Below the pieces are notes generated by a model. It was given only the letters and a program-made list of their open reading frames with translations. It was not told the DNA's origin and did not search any database. A DNA stretch of 64,000 nucleotides from Pseudomonas sp. SDI (GTDB taxonomy: Bacteria; Pseudomonadota; Gammaproteobacteria; Pseudomonadales; Pseudomonadaceae), in the NCBI RefSeq assembly GCF_003105155.1, contig NZ_QETK01000028.1, forward strand, positions 1-64,000, written 5' to 3'. The stretch's first letter is position 1. Each line of letters starts with the position of its first letter. The position numbers and the translations under genes are program-made. Shown here piece by piece: positions 8,359 through 20,006 of this stretch.

Positions 8359-9483
8359 ATGGCAAAGCGTGATTATTACGAAGTTCTGGGTGTCGAGCGC
8401 GGCTCGAGCGAGGCGGACCTGAAGAAGGCCTATCGCCGCCTGGCGATGAAGCACCACCCCGACCGTAATCCCGATGACAAAGAGTCGGAGGAGAAATTCA
8501 AAGAAGCCAACGAGGCTTACGAGGTGCTCTCCGATGCCAGCAAGCGTGCAGCGTACGACCAGTATGGTCACGCTGGCGTCGACCCAAGTATGGGTGGCGG
8601 CGGTGCCGGCTTTGGCGGCGCTAACTTCTCCGACATCTTTGGTGATGTGTTCAGCGATTTCTTCGGTGGTGGCCGTGGTGGTTCGCGTGGCGGTGCCCAG
8701 CGTGGCAGCGACCTGCGTTACACCCTGGAGCTGAACCTGGAAGAAGCTGTCCGTGGTACCACGGTCAATATTCGTGTGCCGACGCTGGTCAACTGCAAGC
8801 CGTGTGATGGTTCGGGTGCCAAGAAGGGCTCCTCGGCCTCGACCTGTTCCACCTGTGGCGGTATCGGCCAGGTGCGCATGCAGCAGGGCTTCTTCTCGGT
8901 GCAGCAGACCTGTCCGCGTTGTCAGGGGCAGGGTAAGGTCATCACCGATCCGTGCGACGCCTGCCAGGGCGAAGGTCGTGTCGAAGAATACAAGACCCTC
9001 TCGGTCAAGGTGCCGGCTGGCGTCGATACCGGTGATCGCATTCGCCTGTCGGGCGAGGGTGAAGCGGGTGCCATGGGTGGCCCTACCGGCGACCTGTACG
9101 TGGTGATCAATGTGCGCGAGCACCCGATCTTCCAGCGTGATGGCAAGCACCTGTACTGCGAAGTGCCGATCAGTTACACCGATGCGGCATTGGGTGGCGA
9201 GCTGGAAGTGCCGACCCTCGACGGTCGGGTCAAGCTGAAGATCCCCGAGGGCACTCAGACCGGCAAGCAGTTCCGCCTGCGCGGCAAGGGTGTGGCGCCG
9301 GTGCGTGGCGGCGGAGCCGGCGACCTGATGTGCAGGGTAGCGGTAGAAACACCGGTCAACCTTAGCCGTCGTCAGCGTGAGCTGCTCGAAGAGCTGCGCA
9401 CTTCGCTGGACAGCGACAGTTCCCATTCGCCAAAAGCCAGTGGCTGGTTTGAAGGTGTGAAGCGCTTTTTCGGCGATCTGTAA
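8359..9483 (+). CDS. dnaJ: Co-chaperone DnaJ (Hsp40)
   Basis: The product is a 374-residue type I J-protein that delivers substrates to DnaK and stimulates its ATPase. The J domain (about 1-70) holds HPD in KHHPDRNPDD. A Gly/Phe region (about 75-115) follows. Four zinc-binding CxxCxGxG repeats are visible: CKPCDGSG, CSTCGGIG, CPRCQGQG and CDACQGEG (about 145-210). The C-terminal substrate-binding and dimerisation domains complete it. The start at 8359 gives the exact J-domain N-terminus MAKRDYYEVLGV; the 26 residues available upstream are not J-domain-like. It is followed 13 bases later by dapB. Confidence 0.98.
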   Translation: MAKRDYYEVLGVERGSSEADLKKAYRRLAMKHHPDRNPDDKESEEKFKEANEAYEVLSDASKRAAYDQYGHAGVDPSMGGGGAGFGGANFSDIFGDVFSDFFGGGRGGSRGGAQRGSDLRYTLELNLEEAVRGTTVNIRVPTLVNCKPCDGSGAKKGSSASTCSTCGGIGQVRMQQGFFSVQQTCPRCQGQGKVITDPCDACQGEGRVEEYKTLSVKVPAGVDTGDRIRLSGEGEAGAMGGPTGDLYVVINVREHPIFQRDGKHLYCEVPISYTDAALGGELEVPTLDGRVKLKIPEGTQTGKQFRLRGKGVAPVRGGGAGDLMCRVAVETPVNLSRRQRELLEELRTSLDSDSSHSPKASGWFEGVKRFFGDL

Positions 9484-9496
9484 GAAGGAATAGGGC

Positions 9497-10300
9497 ATGC
9501 GACGTATAGCGGTAATGGGTGCGGCAGGGCGTATGGGTAAAACCCTCGTCGAAGCCGTGCAGCAAACTCCGGGTGCGGGCCTGACCGCTGCGGTGGATCG
9601 TCCGGACAGTACGCTGGTGGGTGCCGATGCTGGCGAGCTGGCTGCGCTGGGTCGTATCGGTGTACCGCTGTCGGGCGACCTGGCCAAGGTGGCGGACGAG
9701 TTCGATGTGCTTATCGACTTCACGCACCCCTCGGTGACCCTGAAGAACCTTGCATTCTGTCGCAAGGCCGGCAAGGCCATGGTGATCGGTACCACCGGTT
9801 TCAGTCCTGAAGAAAAGCAGTTGCTGGTTGAGGCGGGCAAGGATATTCCAATCGTCTTCGCGGCGAACTTCAGCGTTGGCGTCAACCTGTGTCTGAAGCT
9901 GCTCGACACAGCTGCTCGCGTGCTCGGCGACGATGTGGATATCGAGATTATCGAAGCGCATCACCGGCACAAGGTCGACGCGCCTTCGGGGACGGCGCTG
10001 CGCATGGGTGAAGTGGTTGCCCAGGCGCTCGGTCGCAATCTGCAGGAAGTGGCGGTGTATGGGCGTGAAGGCCAGACCGGCGCGCGTGACCGTCAGACCA
10101 TCGGCTTCGCCACGGTGCGTGCCGGCGATGTGGTGGGTGATCACACTGTGCTGTTCGCTGCCGACGGTGAGCGCGTCGAGATCACGCACAAGGCTTCCAG
10201 TCGCATGACTTTCGCCAAGGGGGCCGTGCGTGCGGCCCTGTGGTTGAATGGGCGCGAGCCAGGCCTGTACGACATGCAGGACGTGCTCGACCTGCATTGA
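9497..10300 (+). CDS. dapB: 4-hydroxy-tetrahydrodipicolinate reductase DapB
   Basis: The product is a 267-residue NAD(P)H-dependent enzyme of the diaminopimelate/lysine pathway. The Rossmann motif VMGAAGRMGK lies at residues 6-15. The catalytic and substrate-binding signature EAHHRHKVDAPSGTA lies near residues 153-167, with the active His and Lys present. It is spaced 13 bases after dnaJ and lies upstream of carAB, a gene order conserved in Pseudomonas. It may be read through from dnaJ. A hairpin follows at 10328. Confidence 0.97.
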   Translation: MRRIAVMGAAGRMGKTLVEAVQQTPGAGLTAAVDRPDSTLVGADAGELAALGRIGVPLSGDLAKVADEFDVLIDFTHPSVTLKNLAFCRKAGKAMVIGTTGFSPEEKQLLVEAGKDIPIVFAANFSVGVNLCLKLLDTAARVLGDDVDIEIIEAHHRHKVDAPSGTALRMGEVVAQALGRNLQEVAVYGREGQTGARDRQTIGFATVRAGDVVGDHTVLFAADGERVEITHKASSRMTFAKGAVRAALWLNGREPGLYDMQDVLDLH

Positions 10301-10327
10301 TTGATTGTTGTTTAGTCAGCAATCTTA

Positions 10328-10356
10328 TGTGGGGGCCGGGAAGGCTGGCTCCCACA
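10328..10356 (+). terminator. REP-like hairpin after dapB
   Basis: TGTGGG and CCCACA arms with inner GCC/GGC pairing span 10328-10356. The sequence belongs to the same GGGAGCC/GGCTCCC family as the other extragenic palindromes here. It lacks a clear T run, so a role as dapB transcript end is only inferred. Confidence 0.5.
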
Positions 10357-10457
10357 GTGTTTTCGGCAACCTCAGGTTTCCTTCCCGCCTCACATTGCGC
10401 CTTGTCGCATTCCTGCGCCTTTCAGGCACTTCAGTGGTAGACCAAAAAAGCCTTTTT

Positions 10458-10551
10458 CTGTAAGCTACAGCTTTAGTGTGTCCACTAAAAGCGCGCAGAT
10501 AATTCGACGAAGAAAGCGGGGTGACGTGTCTATACGTCATTCCGCTTTTTT
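10458..10551 (+). promoter_or_regulatory. carA leader with intrinsic terminator (candidate attenuator)
   Basis: Three nested dyads precede carA. CTGTA/TACAG lies at 10458-10470 and TTTAGTG/CACTAAA at 10472-10489. A 15-bp stem pairs 10513-10527 with 10534-10548, followed by a T run to 10551. The last is a strong rho-independent terminator ending only 45 bases before the carA start. If the promoter lies upstream of about 10460, this is a leader attenuator. I recall attenuation-type pyrimidine control of carAB being proposed in P. aeruginosa. Alternatively it simply ends dapB transcripts. Confidence 0.6.
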
Positions 10552-10596
10552 GCAACCTGCGATCGCCCCTTCAGGCTTGATTTACGGGAGGTCTTC

Positions 10597-11733
10597 TTGA
10601 CTAAGCCAGCCATACTCGCCCTTGCTGATGGCAGCATTTTTCGCGGTGAAGCCATTGGAGCCGACGGTCAAACCGTTGGTGAGGTGGTGTTTAACACCGC
10701 AATGACCGGCTATCAGGAAATCCTGACTGACCCTTCCTATGCGCAGCAAATCGTAACCCTGACGTACCCGCACATCGGTAACACCGGTACTACCCCTGAA
10801 GATGCTGAATCCGACCGCGTCTGGTCGGCTGGCCTGGTCATTCGTGATCTGCCGCTGATTGCCAGCAACTGGCGTAACACCCTGTCCCTGTCGGACTACC
10901 TCAAGGCCAACAAGGTGGTGGCGATCGCGGGTATCGATACCCGTCGCCTGACCCGTATCCTACGTGAAAAGGGTGCACAAAACGGCTGCATCCTGGCTGG
11001 CGACAACATCAGCGAAGAAGCGGCGATCGCAGCTGCTCGCGGCTTCCCCGGCCTCAAAGGCATGGACCTGGCCAAGGAAGTCAGCACCAAGCAGCGCTAC
11101 GAGTGGCGCTCCAGCGTCTGGAACCTGCAGACCGACAGCCACCCGACTCGCGAAGCGGCCGATCTGCCATACCACGTGGTTGCCTACGACTACGGCGTCA
11201 AGCTGAACATCCTGCGCATGCTGGTCGAGCGCGGTTGCCGCCTGACCGTGGTGCCGGCACAAACCCCGGCCAGCGAAGTGCTCGCACTGAATCCGGACGG
11301 CGTGTTCCTTTCCAACGGCCCTGGCGATCCTGAGCCGTGCGACTACGCCATCCAGGCGATTCGCGAAATCCTCGAAACCGAAGTGCCGGTATTTGGCATC
11401 TGCCTAGGTCATCAGCTGCTGGCCCTGGCCTCTGGCGCCAAGACCGTCAAGATGGGCCATGGTCACCATGGCGCCAACCACCCGGTGCAGGACCTGGACA
11501 CTGGCGTGGTGATGATCACCAGTCAGAACCACGGTTTCGCGGTTGATGAAGCGACCCTGCCGGGCAACGTTCGCGCCATTCACAAGTCGCTGTTCGACGG
11601 TACCCTGCAGGGTATCGAACGCACCGACAAGAGCGCGTTCAGCTTCCAGGGCCACCCTGAAGCGAGCCCTGGTCCGACCGATGTCGCGCCACTGTTCGAT
11701 CGTTTCATCGATGCCATGGCCAAGCGCCGCTGA
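10597..11733 (+). CDS. carA: Carbamoyl-phosphate synthase small subunit CarA
   Basis: The product is the 378-residue glutaminase subunit. It hydrolyses glutamine and channels ammonia to CarB for carbamoyl phosphate, used in arginine and pyrimidine synthesis. The N-terminal CPSase small-chain domain begins TKPAILALADGSIFRG. The class I amidotransferase domain has the nucleophile motif FGICLGHQLL (Cys near residue 269) and the His/Glu dyad in FSFQGHPEASPGP. Translation starts at TTG, 10597, behind GGGAGG; I recall the same rare start for P. aeruginosa carA. A terminator-like hairpin precedes the start. carB follows after 107 bases. Confidence 0.97.
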   Translation: MTKPAILALADGSIFRGEAIGADGQTVGEVVFNTAMTGYQEILTDPSYAQQIVTLTYPHIGNTGTTPEDAESDRVWSAGLVIRDLPLIASNWRNTLSLSDYLKANKVVAIAGIDTRRLTRILREKGAQNGCILAGDNISEEAAIAAARGFPGLKGMDLAKEVSTKQRYEWRSSVWNLQTDSHPTREAADLPYHVVAYDYGVKLNILRMLVERGCRLTVVPAQTPASEVLALNPDGVFLSNGPGDPEPCDYAIQAIREILETEVPVFGICLGHQLLALASGAKTVKMGHGHHGANHPVQDLDTGVVMITSQNHGFAVDEATLPGNVRAIHKSLFDGTLQGIERTDKSAFSFQGHPEASPGPTDVAPLFDRFIDAMAKRR

Positions 11734-11840
11734 GCATCCAGCGAGAAGGCCCTGAACCGGCGCAAACCGTGTTCAGGCGCGCCTGACCAAGAATGTTCAA
11801 GACGGCTTGCCGACTGACCTGCGGATTTGAGTGACAACCC

Positions 11841-15058
<3,218 letters not shown>

Positions 15059-15062
<4 letters not shown>

Positions 15063-15541
15063 GCATAACCAAGTACCCAATGACCGTCTGTGGCCATCGT
15101 GCCCTGGAAGAGGAGCATGAGTTCCTTAGCAAAACCGAGCGTCCACGTCTAAGCCAGGCCATTGGCGAAGCGCGCGAGCTGGGCGACCTCAAGGAAAACG
15201 CCGAATACCATGCCGCGCGTGAAGAGCAGGGCATGGTTGAAGCGCGAATCCGCGACATCGAAGGCCGCCTGCAGAATGCGGTGGTGATCGACGTCACGAC
15301 CATCGCGCACACTGGCAAGGTGATCTTCGGCACCACCGTCGAAATCGCCAACGTCGAAACCGACGAGCGTCTGAAGTATCAGATCGTTGGCGAAGACGAA
15401 GCTGACATCAAGGCCGGCAAGCTGTCGGTTGGTTCGCCTATCGCCCGTGCCTTGATTGGCAAGGAAGAGGGGGACACGGTGGCAGTCAAGACGCCAAGCG
15501 GCCTGATCGAGTACGAGATTGTCAAAGTCAGCCACGTTTGA
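15059..15541 (+). CDS. greA: Transcription elongation factor GreA
   Basis: The product is a 160-residue secondary-channel factor that stimulates RNA cleavage by backtracked RNA polymerase. The N-terminal coiled coil (about 1-75) carries the acidic tip segment ARELGDLKENAEYHAAREEQ. The C-terminal domain ends IGKEEGDTVAVKTPSGLIEY. The first 30 residues (including CGHRALEEEHEF) look somewhat divergent from the usual QGA-ALEEE form, but the fold-defining residues are kept. The start overlaps the carB stop by 4 bases, so it belongs to the carAB-greA transcript. Confidence 0.97.
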
Positions 15542-15965
15542 ACGACCCCGCAGCTTTACGGCTGCGGCGGTTATCTGGCAACTGACCCAGGTGCTCTGGG
15601 TTGGCGGCCTGTGGATTTTGCATTTCGGTTTGCTGCCGGTGCTGGGCAAGATTGGCCTGGCGCCGCTGCTGATCGAAGATATCGGTAGCCTGGTGGCGTC
15701 GTTGCTGGTGGCTTTTGCGGCTTTCGGTTGCGGCCTGCAGGTGCTGGTGTTGATTCAGGCCCAGGGGCTGGGCAGTCTGTGGCGGGATATGCGGGGGCAG
15801 TTGCTGCTGATGGCGGTGCTGGCTTGCGCGGTGTATTTCGCGCTGCGGATCTTGCTGGCGGATCAGTTGCGCTGGCAACTGTTCTGCTATCTGGTGCTGG
15901 GGCTTACCGGGCTGCTGCTGGTGCTGCAGCCGGTGCCGGGCAGGGCGCGCAGAGCGCGCCGCTGA
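15519..15965 (+). CDS. Small inner-membrane protein, DUF4149-like
   Basis: The product has up to 148 residues and four hydrophobic segments: about 19-45, 52-78, 92-113 and 118-138. It ends in a basic tail (RARRARR). The WQLTQVLWVGGLWILHF stretch resembles the conserved membrane protein that follows greA in other Pseudomonas. No ATG exists upstream of the first membrane segment. The TTG at 15519, overlapping greA by 23 bases, is the best available start, but a later non-ATG start is possible. Its function is unknown. It is convergent with yhbY, 12 bases away. Confidence 0.72.
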   Translation: MSKSATFERPRSFTAAAVIWQLTQVLWVGGLWILHFGLLPVLGKIGLAPLLIEDIGSLVASLLVAFAAFGCGLQVLVLIQAQGLGSLWRDMRGQLLLMAVLACAVYFALRILLADQLRWQLFCYLVLGLTGLLLVLQPVPGRARRARR

Positions 15966-15977
15966 ACGGGATGAACA

Positions 15978-16286
15978 TCACTTGTAGCGGTGGATGTTCG
16001 ACAGCTGCTTGTTAGGCTGTGGATTCTTGCGGTAGATCAGCGCCATCTTGCCGATGGTCTGAACCAGCTCCGCACGACCGGCCTTGCACAGTTCGGCGAT
16101 GACTTCGGCGCGTTGTTCGCGGTCTTCGAGCTTGACCTGAACCTTGATCAGTTCGTGGTCGGCCAAGGCGCGTTCGAGTTCGGCGAGAACGCCTTCAGAC
16201 AGCCCATTGCCTGCCACCATCAGAACTGGTTTCAGATCGTGGCCAATGGATTTGTACTGTTTCTTCTGCTCGTTATTGAGCGGCAT
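15978..16286 (-). CDS. yhbY: Ribosome assembly RNA-binding protein YhbY
   Basis: The product is a 102-residue single CRM-domain protein that associates with the pre-50S subunit. It begins MPLNNEQKKQYKSIGHDLKP and carries the CRM signature GNGLSEGV (GxxG-type loop) near residue 26-33. The C-terminal strands end in IGKMALIYRKN. It is divergent from rlmE, another 50S-maturation gene, with a shared 101-base promoter region, so the pair makes functional sense. Confidence 0.95.
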   Translation of the reverse strand: MPLNNEQKKQYKSIGHDLKPVLMVAGNGLSEGVLAELERALADHELIKVQVKLEDREQRAEVIAELCKAGRAELVQTIGKMALIYRKNPQPNKQLSNIHRYK

Positions 16287-16387
16287 AATCTGACCCTTTG
16301 TCTAGATTCTGTAAAAATGGCGGCCATTTTACCCGAGGGCCCGTGGATCCGCCCAGTTAATCACGACCCTTATCATCGAGGTGCCCA

Positions 16388-17011
16388 ATGGCGCGTTCCA
16401 AGACAAGCCTTGGCTGGCTGAAAGAACACTTCAACGATCCTTACGTCAAAAAGGCGCAAAAGGACGGATATCGCTCGCGCGCGAGCTACAAATTGCTCGA
16501 AATCCAGGAAAAATACCGTTTGATCCGTCCAGGCATGAGCGTGATCGATCTCGGCGCGGCCCCTGGTGGCTGGTCGCAGGTGACCAGTCGTCTGATCGGC
16601 GGTCAGGGGCGACTGATCGCGTCGGACATCCTGGAAATGGACAGTATTCCGGATGTTACCTTCATCCAGGGCGACTTTACCCAGGACGAAGTCCTGGCGC
16701 AGATCCTCGAGGCTGTAGGTAATTCGCACGTAGACCTTGTGATTTCCGACATGGCCCCCAATATGAGTGGTACGCCTGCCGTGGATATGCCTAAAGCCAT
16801 GTTCCTGTGTGAACTAGCGCTTGATCTGGCGACTCGGGTCCTCAAGCCCGGTGGTGATTTCCTGATCAAGATTTTCCAGGGCGAAGGGTTTGACGTCTAT
16901 CTGAAGGACGCTCGTCAGAAATTCGACAAGGTCCAGATGCTCAAACCTGACTCTTCGCGGGATCGTTCCCGTGAACAGTACTTGCTGGCGAGAGGTTATC
17001 GCGGCGAGTAA
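16388..17011 (+). CDS. rlmE: 23S rRNA 2'-O-methyltransferase RlmE (FtsJ)
   Basis: The product is a 207-residue SAM-dependent enzyme that methylates U2552 in the 23S A loop late in 50S assembly. The cofactor motif I is VIDLGAAPGGWSQ (about residues 55-67). The catalytic K-D-K-E tetrad is supported by the Lys in SRASYKLLE, the Asp in VISDMAPNMSG, and the Lys in GGDFLIKIFQGEG. It is the usual upstream neighbour of ftsH, as in E. coli, where both respond to heat shock. A structured 200-base gap separates them here. Confidence 0.97.
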   Translation: MARSKTSLGWLKEHFNDPYVKKAQKDGYRSRASYKLLEIQEKYRLIRPGMSVIDLGAAPGGWSQVTSRLIGGQGRLIASDILEMDSIPDVTFIQGDFTQDEVLAQILEAVGNSHVDLVISDMAPNMSGTPAVDMPKAMFLCELALDLATRVLKPGGDFLIKIFQGEGFDVYLKDARQKFDKVQMLKPDSSRDRSREQYLLARGYRGE

Positions 17012-17014
17012 GGC

Positions 17015-17074
17015 GTCAGGCCGGCAGCTTCCAGGGTATCCGATAGCTTTTTCCAATCGGATGTCCTGCCTGAC
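17015..17074 (+). other. Nested inverted repeats between rlmE and ftsH
   Basis: The outer arms are GTCAGGC (17015-17021) and GCCTGAC (17068-17074). The inner arms are ATCCGAT (17038-17044) and ATCGGAT (17056-17062), with a T-rich loop. Both pairs are perfect and would fold into one long interrupted stem. It may be an rlmE 3' end structure or an ftsH leader element; no gene is visible in the 202-base gap. Confidence 0.5.
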
Positions 17075-17213
17075 CTGGATGAACATCGTGTAGTCTAGGT
17101 TTCACAAAGGGTTACAGACGGCGCCTGCAGACCTGTAGGTAATGTAGTAAGTTAAGCCGGTGATTATCATGCGAGGCACGGCTGCGCCTCAGCCTGCTTC
17201 AGAGGGTAGCTAA

Positions 17214-19130
17214 TTGAACGATATGGCAAAGAACCTGATCCTGTGGTTGATCATCGCTGCTGTCCTGGTGACCGTGATGAACAACTTCTCCAGCCCGAAC
17301 GAGCCGCAAACCCTCAACTATTCCGACTTCATTCAGCAGGTCAAGGATGGCAAGGTCGAGCGCGTCGCGGTAGACGGCTATGTCATCACCGGTAAGCGTA
17401 CCGATGGCGACAGCTTCAAGACCATCCGCCCGGCGATCCAGGACAACGGCCTGATTGGCGACCTGGTCGACAACCATGTCGTGGTCGAAGGCAAACAGCC
17501 TGAGCAGCAAAGTATCTGGACCCAGTTGCTGGTCGCCAGTTTCCCGATCCTGGTGATCATCGCCGTGTTCATGTTCTTCATGCGGCAGATGCAGGGTGGC
17601 GCTGGCGGTAAGGGGGGGCCGATGAGTTTCGGTAAGAGCAAGGCGCGCCTGCTCTCGGAAGATCAGGTCAAGACGACATTGGCCGACGTTGCCGGTTGCG
17701 ACGAAGCCAAGGAAGAGGTCGGCGAGCTTGTCGAATTCCTCCGCGATCCGGGCAAGTTCCAGCGTCTGGGTGGTCGTATTCCCCGTGGCGTGCTGATGGT
17801 CGGCCCGCCAGGTACCGGTAAAACCCTGCTGGCCAAAGCTATTGCTGGCGAGGCCAAGGTACCGTTCTTCACTATTTCCGGTTCGGACTTCGTCGAGATG
17901 TTCGTGGGTGTCGGTGCGAGCCGTGTCCGTGACATGTTCGAACAAGCCAAGAAGCATGCGCCGTGCATCATCTTCATCGACGAGATCGATGCTGTGGGTC
18001 GCCATCGTGGTGCCGGCATGGGTGGGGGGCACGACGAGCGTGAGCAGACCCTCAACCAGTTGCTGGTTGAAATGGACGGCTTCGAAATGAATGACGGCAT
18101 CATCGTCATTGCTGCCACCAACCGTCCGGATGTACTGGACCCGGCCCTGTTGCGTCCAGGTCGTTTCGACCGCCAGGTAGTGGTCGGCTTGCCGGACATC
18201 CGTGGTCGCGAACAGATCCTCAAGGTTCACATGCGCAAGGTGCCGATTGGCGACAACGTCAATGCCGCGGTCATTGCGCGTGGCACTCCGGGCTTCTCCG
18301 GTGCCGATCTGGCTAACCTGGTCAACGAAGCCTCGCTGTTTGCTGCTCGTGGTGGCAAGCGCGTAGTGGAAATGAAAGAGTTCGAGCTGGCCAAAGACAA
18401 GATCATGATGGGCGCCGAGCGCAAAACCATGGTCATGTCCGAAAAAGAGAAGCGCAATACAGCGTTCCACGAGGCCGGTCACGCTATTGTCGGGCGTGTC
18501 GTGCCTGAGCACGATCCAGTCTACAAGGTGTCGATCATTCCACGTGGTCGTGCGCTGGGTGTCACCATGTTCCTTCCTGAGGAAGACCGTTACAGCCTGT
18601 CCAAGCGCGCATTGATCAGCCAGATCTGCTCGCTGTACGGTGGTCGTATCGCGGAAGAAATGACCCTTGGTTTCGATGGCGTCACCACCGGTGCGTCCAA
18701 CGACATCATGCGTGCCAGCCAGATTGCTCGGAACATGGTTACCAAGTGGGGCCTTTCGGAAAAACTTGGTCCGCTGATGTATGCCGAGGAAGAAGGTGAA
18801 GTGTTCCTGGGGCGCAGTGCCGGTTCGCAGCACGCCAGCGTCTCTGGCGAGACCGCCAAGTTGATCGATTCCGAGGTGCGCAGCATCATCGATCAGTGCT
18901 ACGCCACAGCGAAGCAGATCCTGACCGACAATCGTGACAAGCTGGATGCCATGGCTGACGCATTGATGAAGTATGAAACCATTGATGCGGAGCAAATTGA
19001 CGACATCATGGCGGGTCGTACGCCGCGTGAGCCGCGTGACTGGGATGGCGGAACCGGTGCGTCGGGTACTCCGGCAGCGCAGGATGACCGCCCGGAATCG
19101 CCAATCGGCGGGCCCGCAGCGCAACACTAA
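17214..19130 (+). CDS. ftsH: ATP-dependent zinc metalloprotease FtsH
   Basis: The product is a 638-residue membrane-bound AAA+ protease that degrades unassembled membrane proteins and regulators such as sigma-32 and LpxC. Two membrane segments (about 7-24 and 104-125) flank the periplasmic domain. The AAA module has Walker A GPPGTGKT (about 200), Walker B IIFIDEIDA and the pore motif FVG. The zinc site is HEAGH (about residues 423-427). The TTG at 17214 has AGAGGG seven bases upstream; the ATG at 17223 is less well placed. The MNDMAKNLIL reading parallels E. coli MSDMAKNLIL. Confidence 0.98.
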   Translation: MNDMAKNLILWLIIAAVLVTVMNNFSSPNEPQTLNYSDFIQQVKDGKVERVAVDGYVITGKRTDGDSFKTIRPAIQDNGLIGDLVDNHVVVEGKQPEQQSIWTQLLVASFPILVIIAVFMFFMRQMQGGAGGKGGPMSFGKSKARLLSEDQVKTTLADVAGCDEAKEEVGELVEFLRDPGKFQRLGGRIPRGVLMVGPPGTGKTLLAKAIAGEAKVPFFTISGSDFVEMFVGVGASRVRDMFEQAKKHAPCIIFIDEIDAVGRHRGAGMGGGHDEREQTLNQLLVEMDGFEMNDGIIVIAATNRPDVLDPALLRPGRFDRQVVVGLPDIRGREQILKVHMRKVPIGDNVNAAVIARGTPGFSGADLANLVNEASLFAARGGKRVVEMKEFELAKDKIMMGAERKTMVMSEKEKRNTAFHEAGHAIVGRVVPEHDPVYKVSIIPRGRALGVTMFLPEEDRYSLSKRALISQICSLYGGRIAEEMTLGFDGVTTGASNDIMRASQIARNMVTKWGLSEKLGPLMYAEEEGEVFLGRSAGSQHASVSGETAKLIDSEVRSIIDQCYATAKQILTDNRDKLDAMADALMKYETIDAEQIDDIMAGRTPREPRDWDGGTGASGTPAAQDDRPESPIGGPAAQH

Positions 19131-19138
19131 GGGCTGAC

Positions 19139-19990
19139 ATGACTTCACAGCAGTACCCAACCCGGTTGCCTTGCGGCAACCGGGTTCTTGACCTTTCGCG
19201 TACCCATGTCATGGGTATTCTCAATATCACTCCGGACTCCTTCTCTGACGGCGGCCGCTTCAATCAGCGCGATGCAGCGCTGCGCCATGCGCAAGCCATG
19301 GTTGCAGCGGGTGCTACGTTGATCGATGTGGGGGGCGAGTCAACGCGTCCTGGCGCTAGGGTTGTAAGCGCGCTGGAAGAGCTTGAGCGCGTGGCGCCCA
19401 TCGTCGAGGTGCTCAGCCGCGAGCTGGATGTGGTCATTTCGGTGGATACATCGACGCCGTCGGTCATTCGTGAGTCGGCGCGATTGGGTGCCGGGCTAAT
19501 CAATGACGTGCGCTCGCTCAGCCGCGATGGTGCCCTGGATGCCGCGGCGGCCACTGGCCTGCCCGTGTGTCTGATGCACATGCGTGGCGAGCCTGGGAAC
19601 ATGCAGGACAATCCTCACTACGACGATGTAACTGTAGAGGTGGCCAACTATCTGCAAGCGCGGATGGCTGCCTGCGCAGCGGTTGGGATTGGTGCTGAGC
19701 GCATTGTCCTCGACCCGGGTTTTGGCTTCGCCAAGAACCTGGCTCACAACCTCAGTCTGTTCAAGCACATGGAGGCCTTGCATCGCCTTGGTCGGCCGCT
19801 GCTGGTTGGGGTTTCGCGCAAGAGTATGATTGGGCAGGCGCTTAATCGACCGGTCGATGAGCGGCTGTTTGGCGGTCTGGCGCTGGCTGCATTGGCGGTG
19901 ACCAAGGGTGCGAGCATCCTGCGTGTTCACGATGTCGCCGAAACCGCCGATGTAGTACGGATGATTGCCGCGGTAGAAGCCGCCGAATAA
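19139..19990 (+). CDS. folP: Dihydropteroate synthase FolP
   Basis: The product is a 283-residue TIM-barrel enzyme that joins p-aminobenzoate to hydroxymethyl-dihydropterin diphosphate, and is the sulfonamide target. Family signatures are present: MGILNITPDSFSDGG (about 23-37), the GGESTRPGA loop and the LDPGFGFAKN segment. It starts 8 bases after ftsH and is followed 16 bases later by glmM. The order ftsH-folP-glmM matches E. coli. A second folate gene, folK, lies about 24 kb away in this window. Confidence 0.97.
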   Translation: MTSQQYPTRLPCGNRVLDLSRTHVMGILNITPDSFSDGGRFNQRDAALRHAQAMVAAGATLIDVGGESTRPGARVVSALEELERVAPIVEVLSRELDVVISVDTSTPSVIRESARLGAGLINDVRSLSRDGALDAAAATGLPVCLMHMRGEPGNMQDNPHYDDVTVEVANYLQARMAACAAVGIGAERIVLDPGFGFAKNLAHNLSLFKHMEALHRLGRPLLVGVSRKSMIGQALNRPVDERLFGGLALAALAVTKGASILRVHDVAETADVVRMIAAVEAAE

Positions 19991-20006
19991 GAGTGACGGA
20001 GCATTT

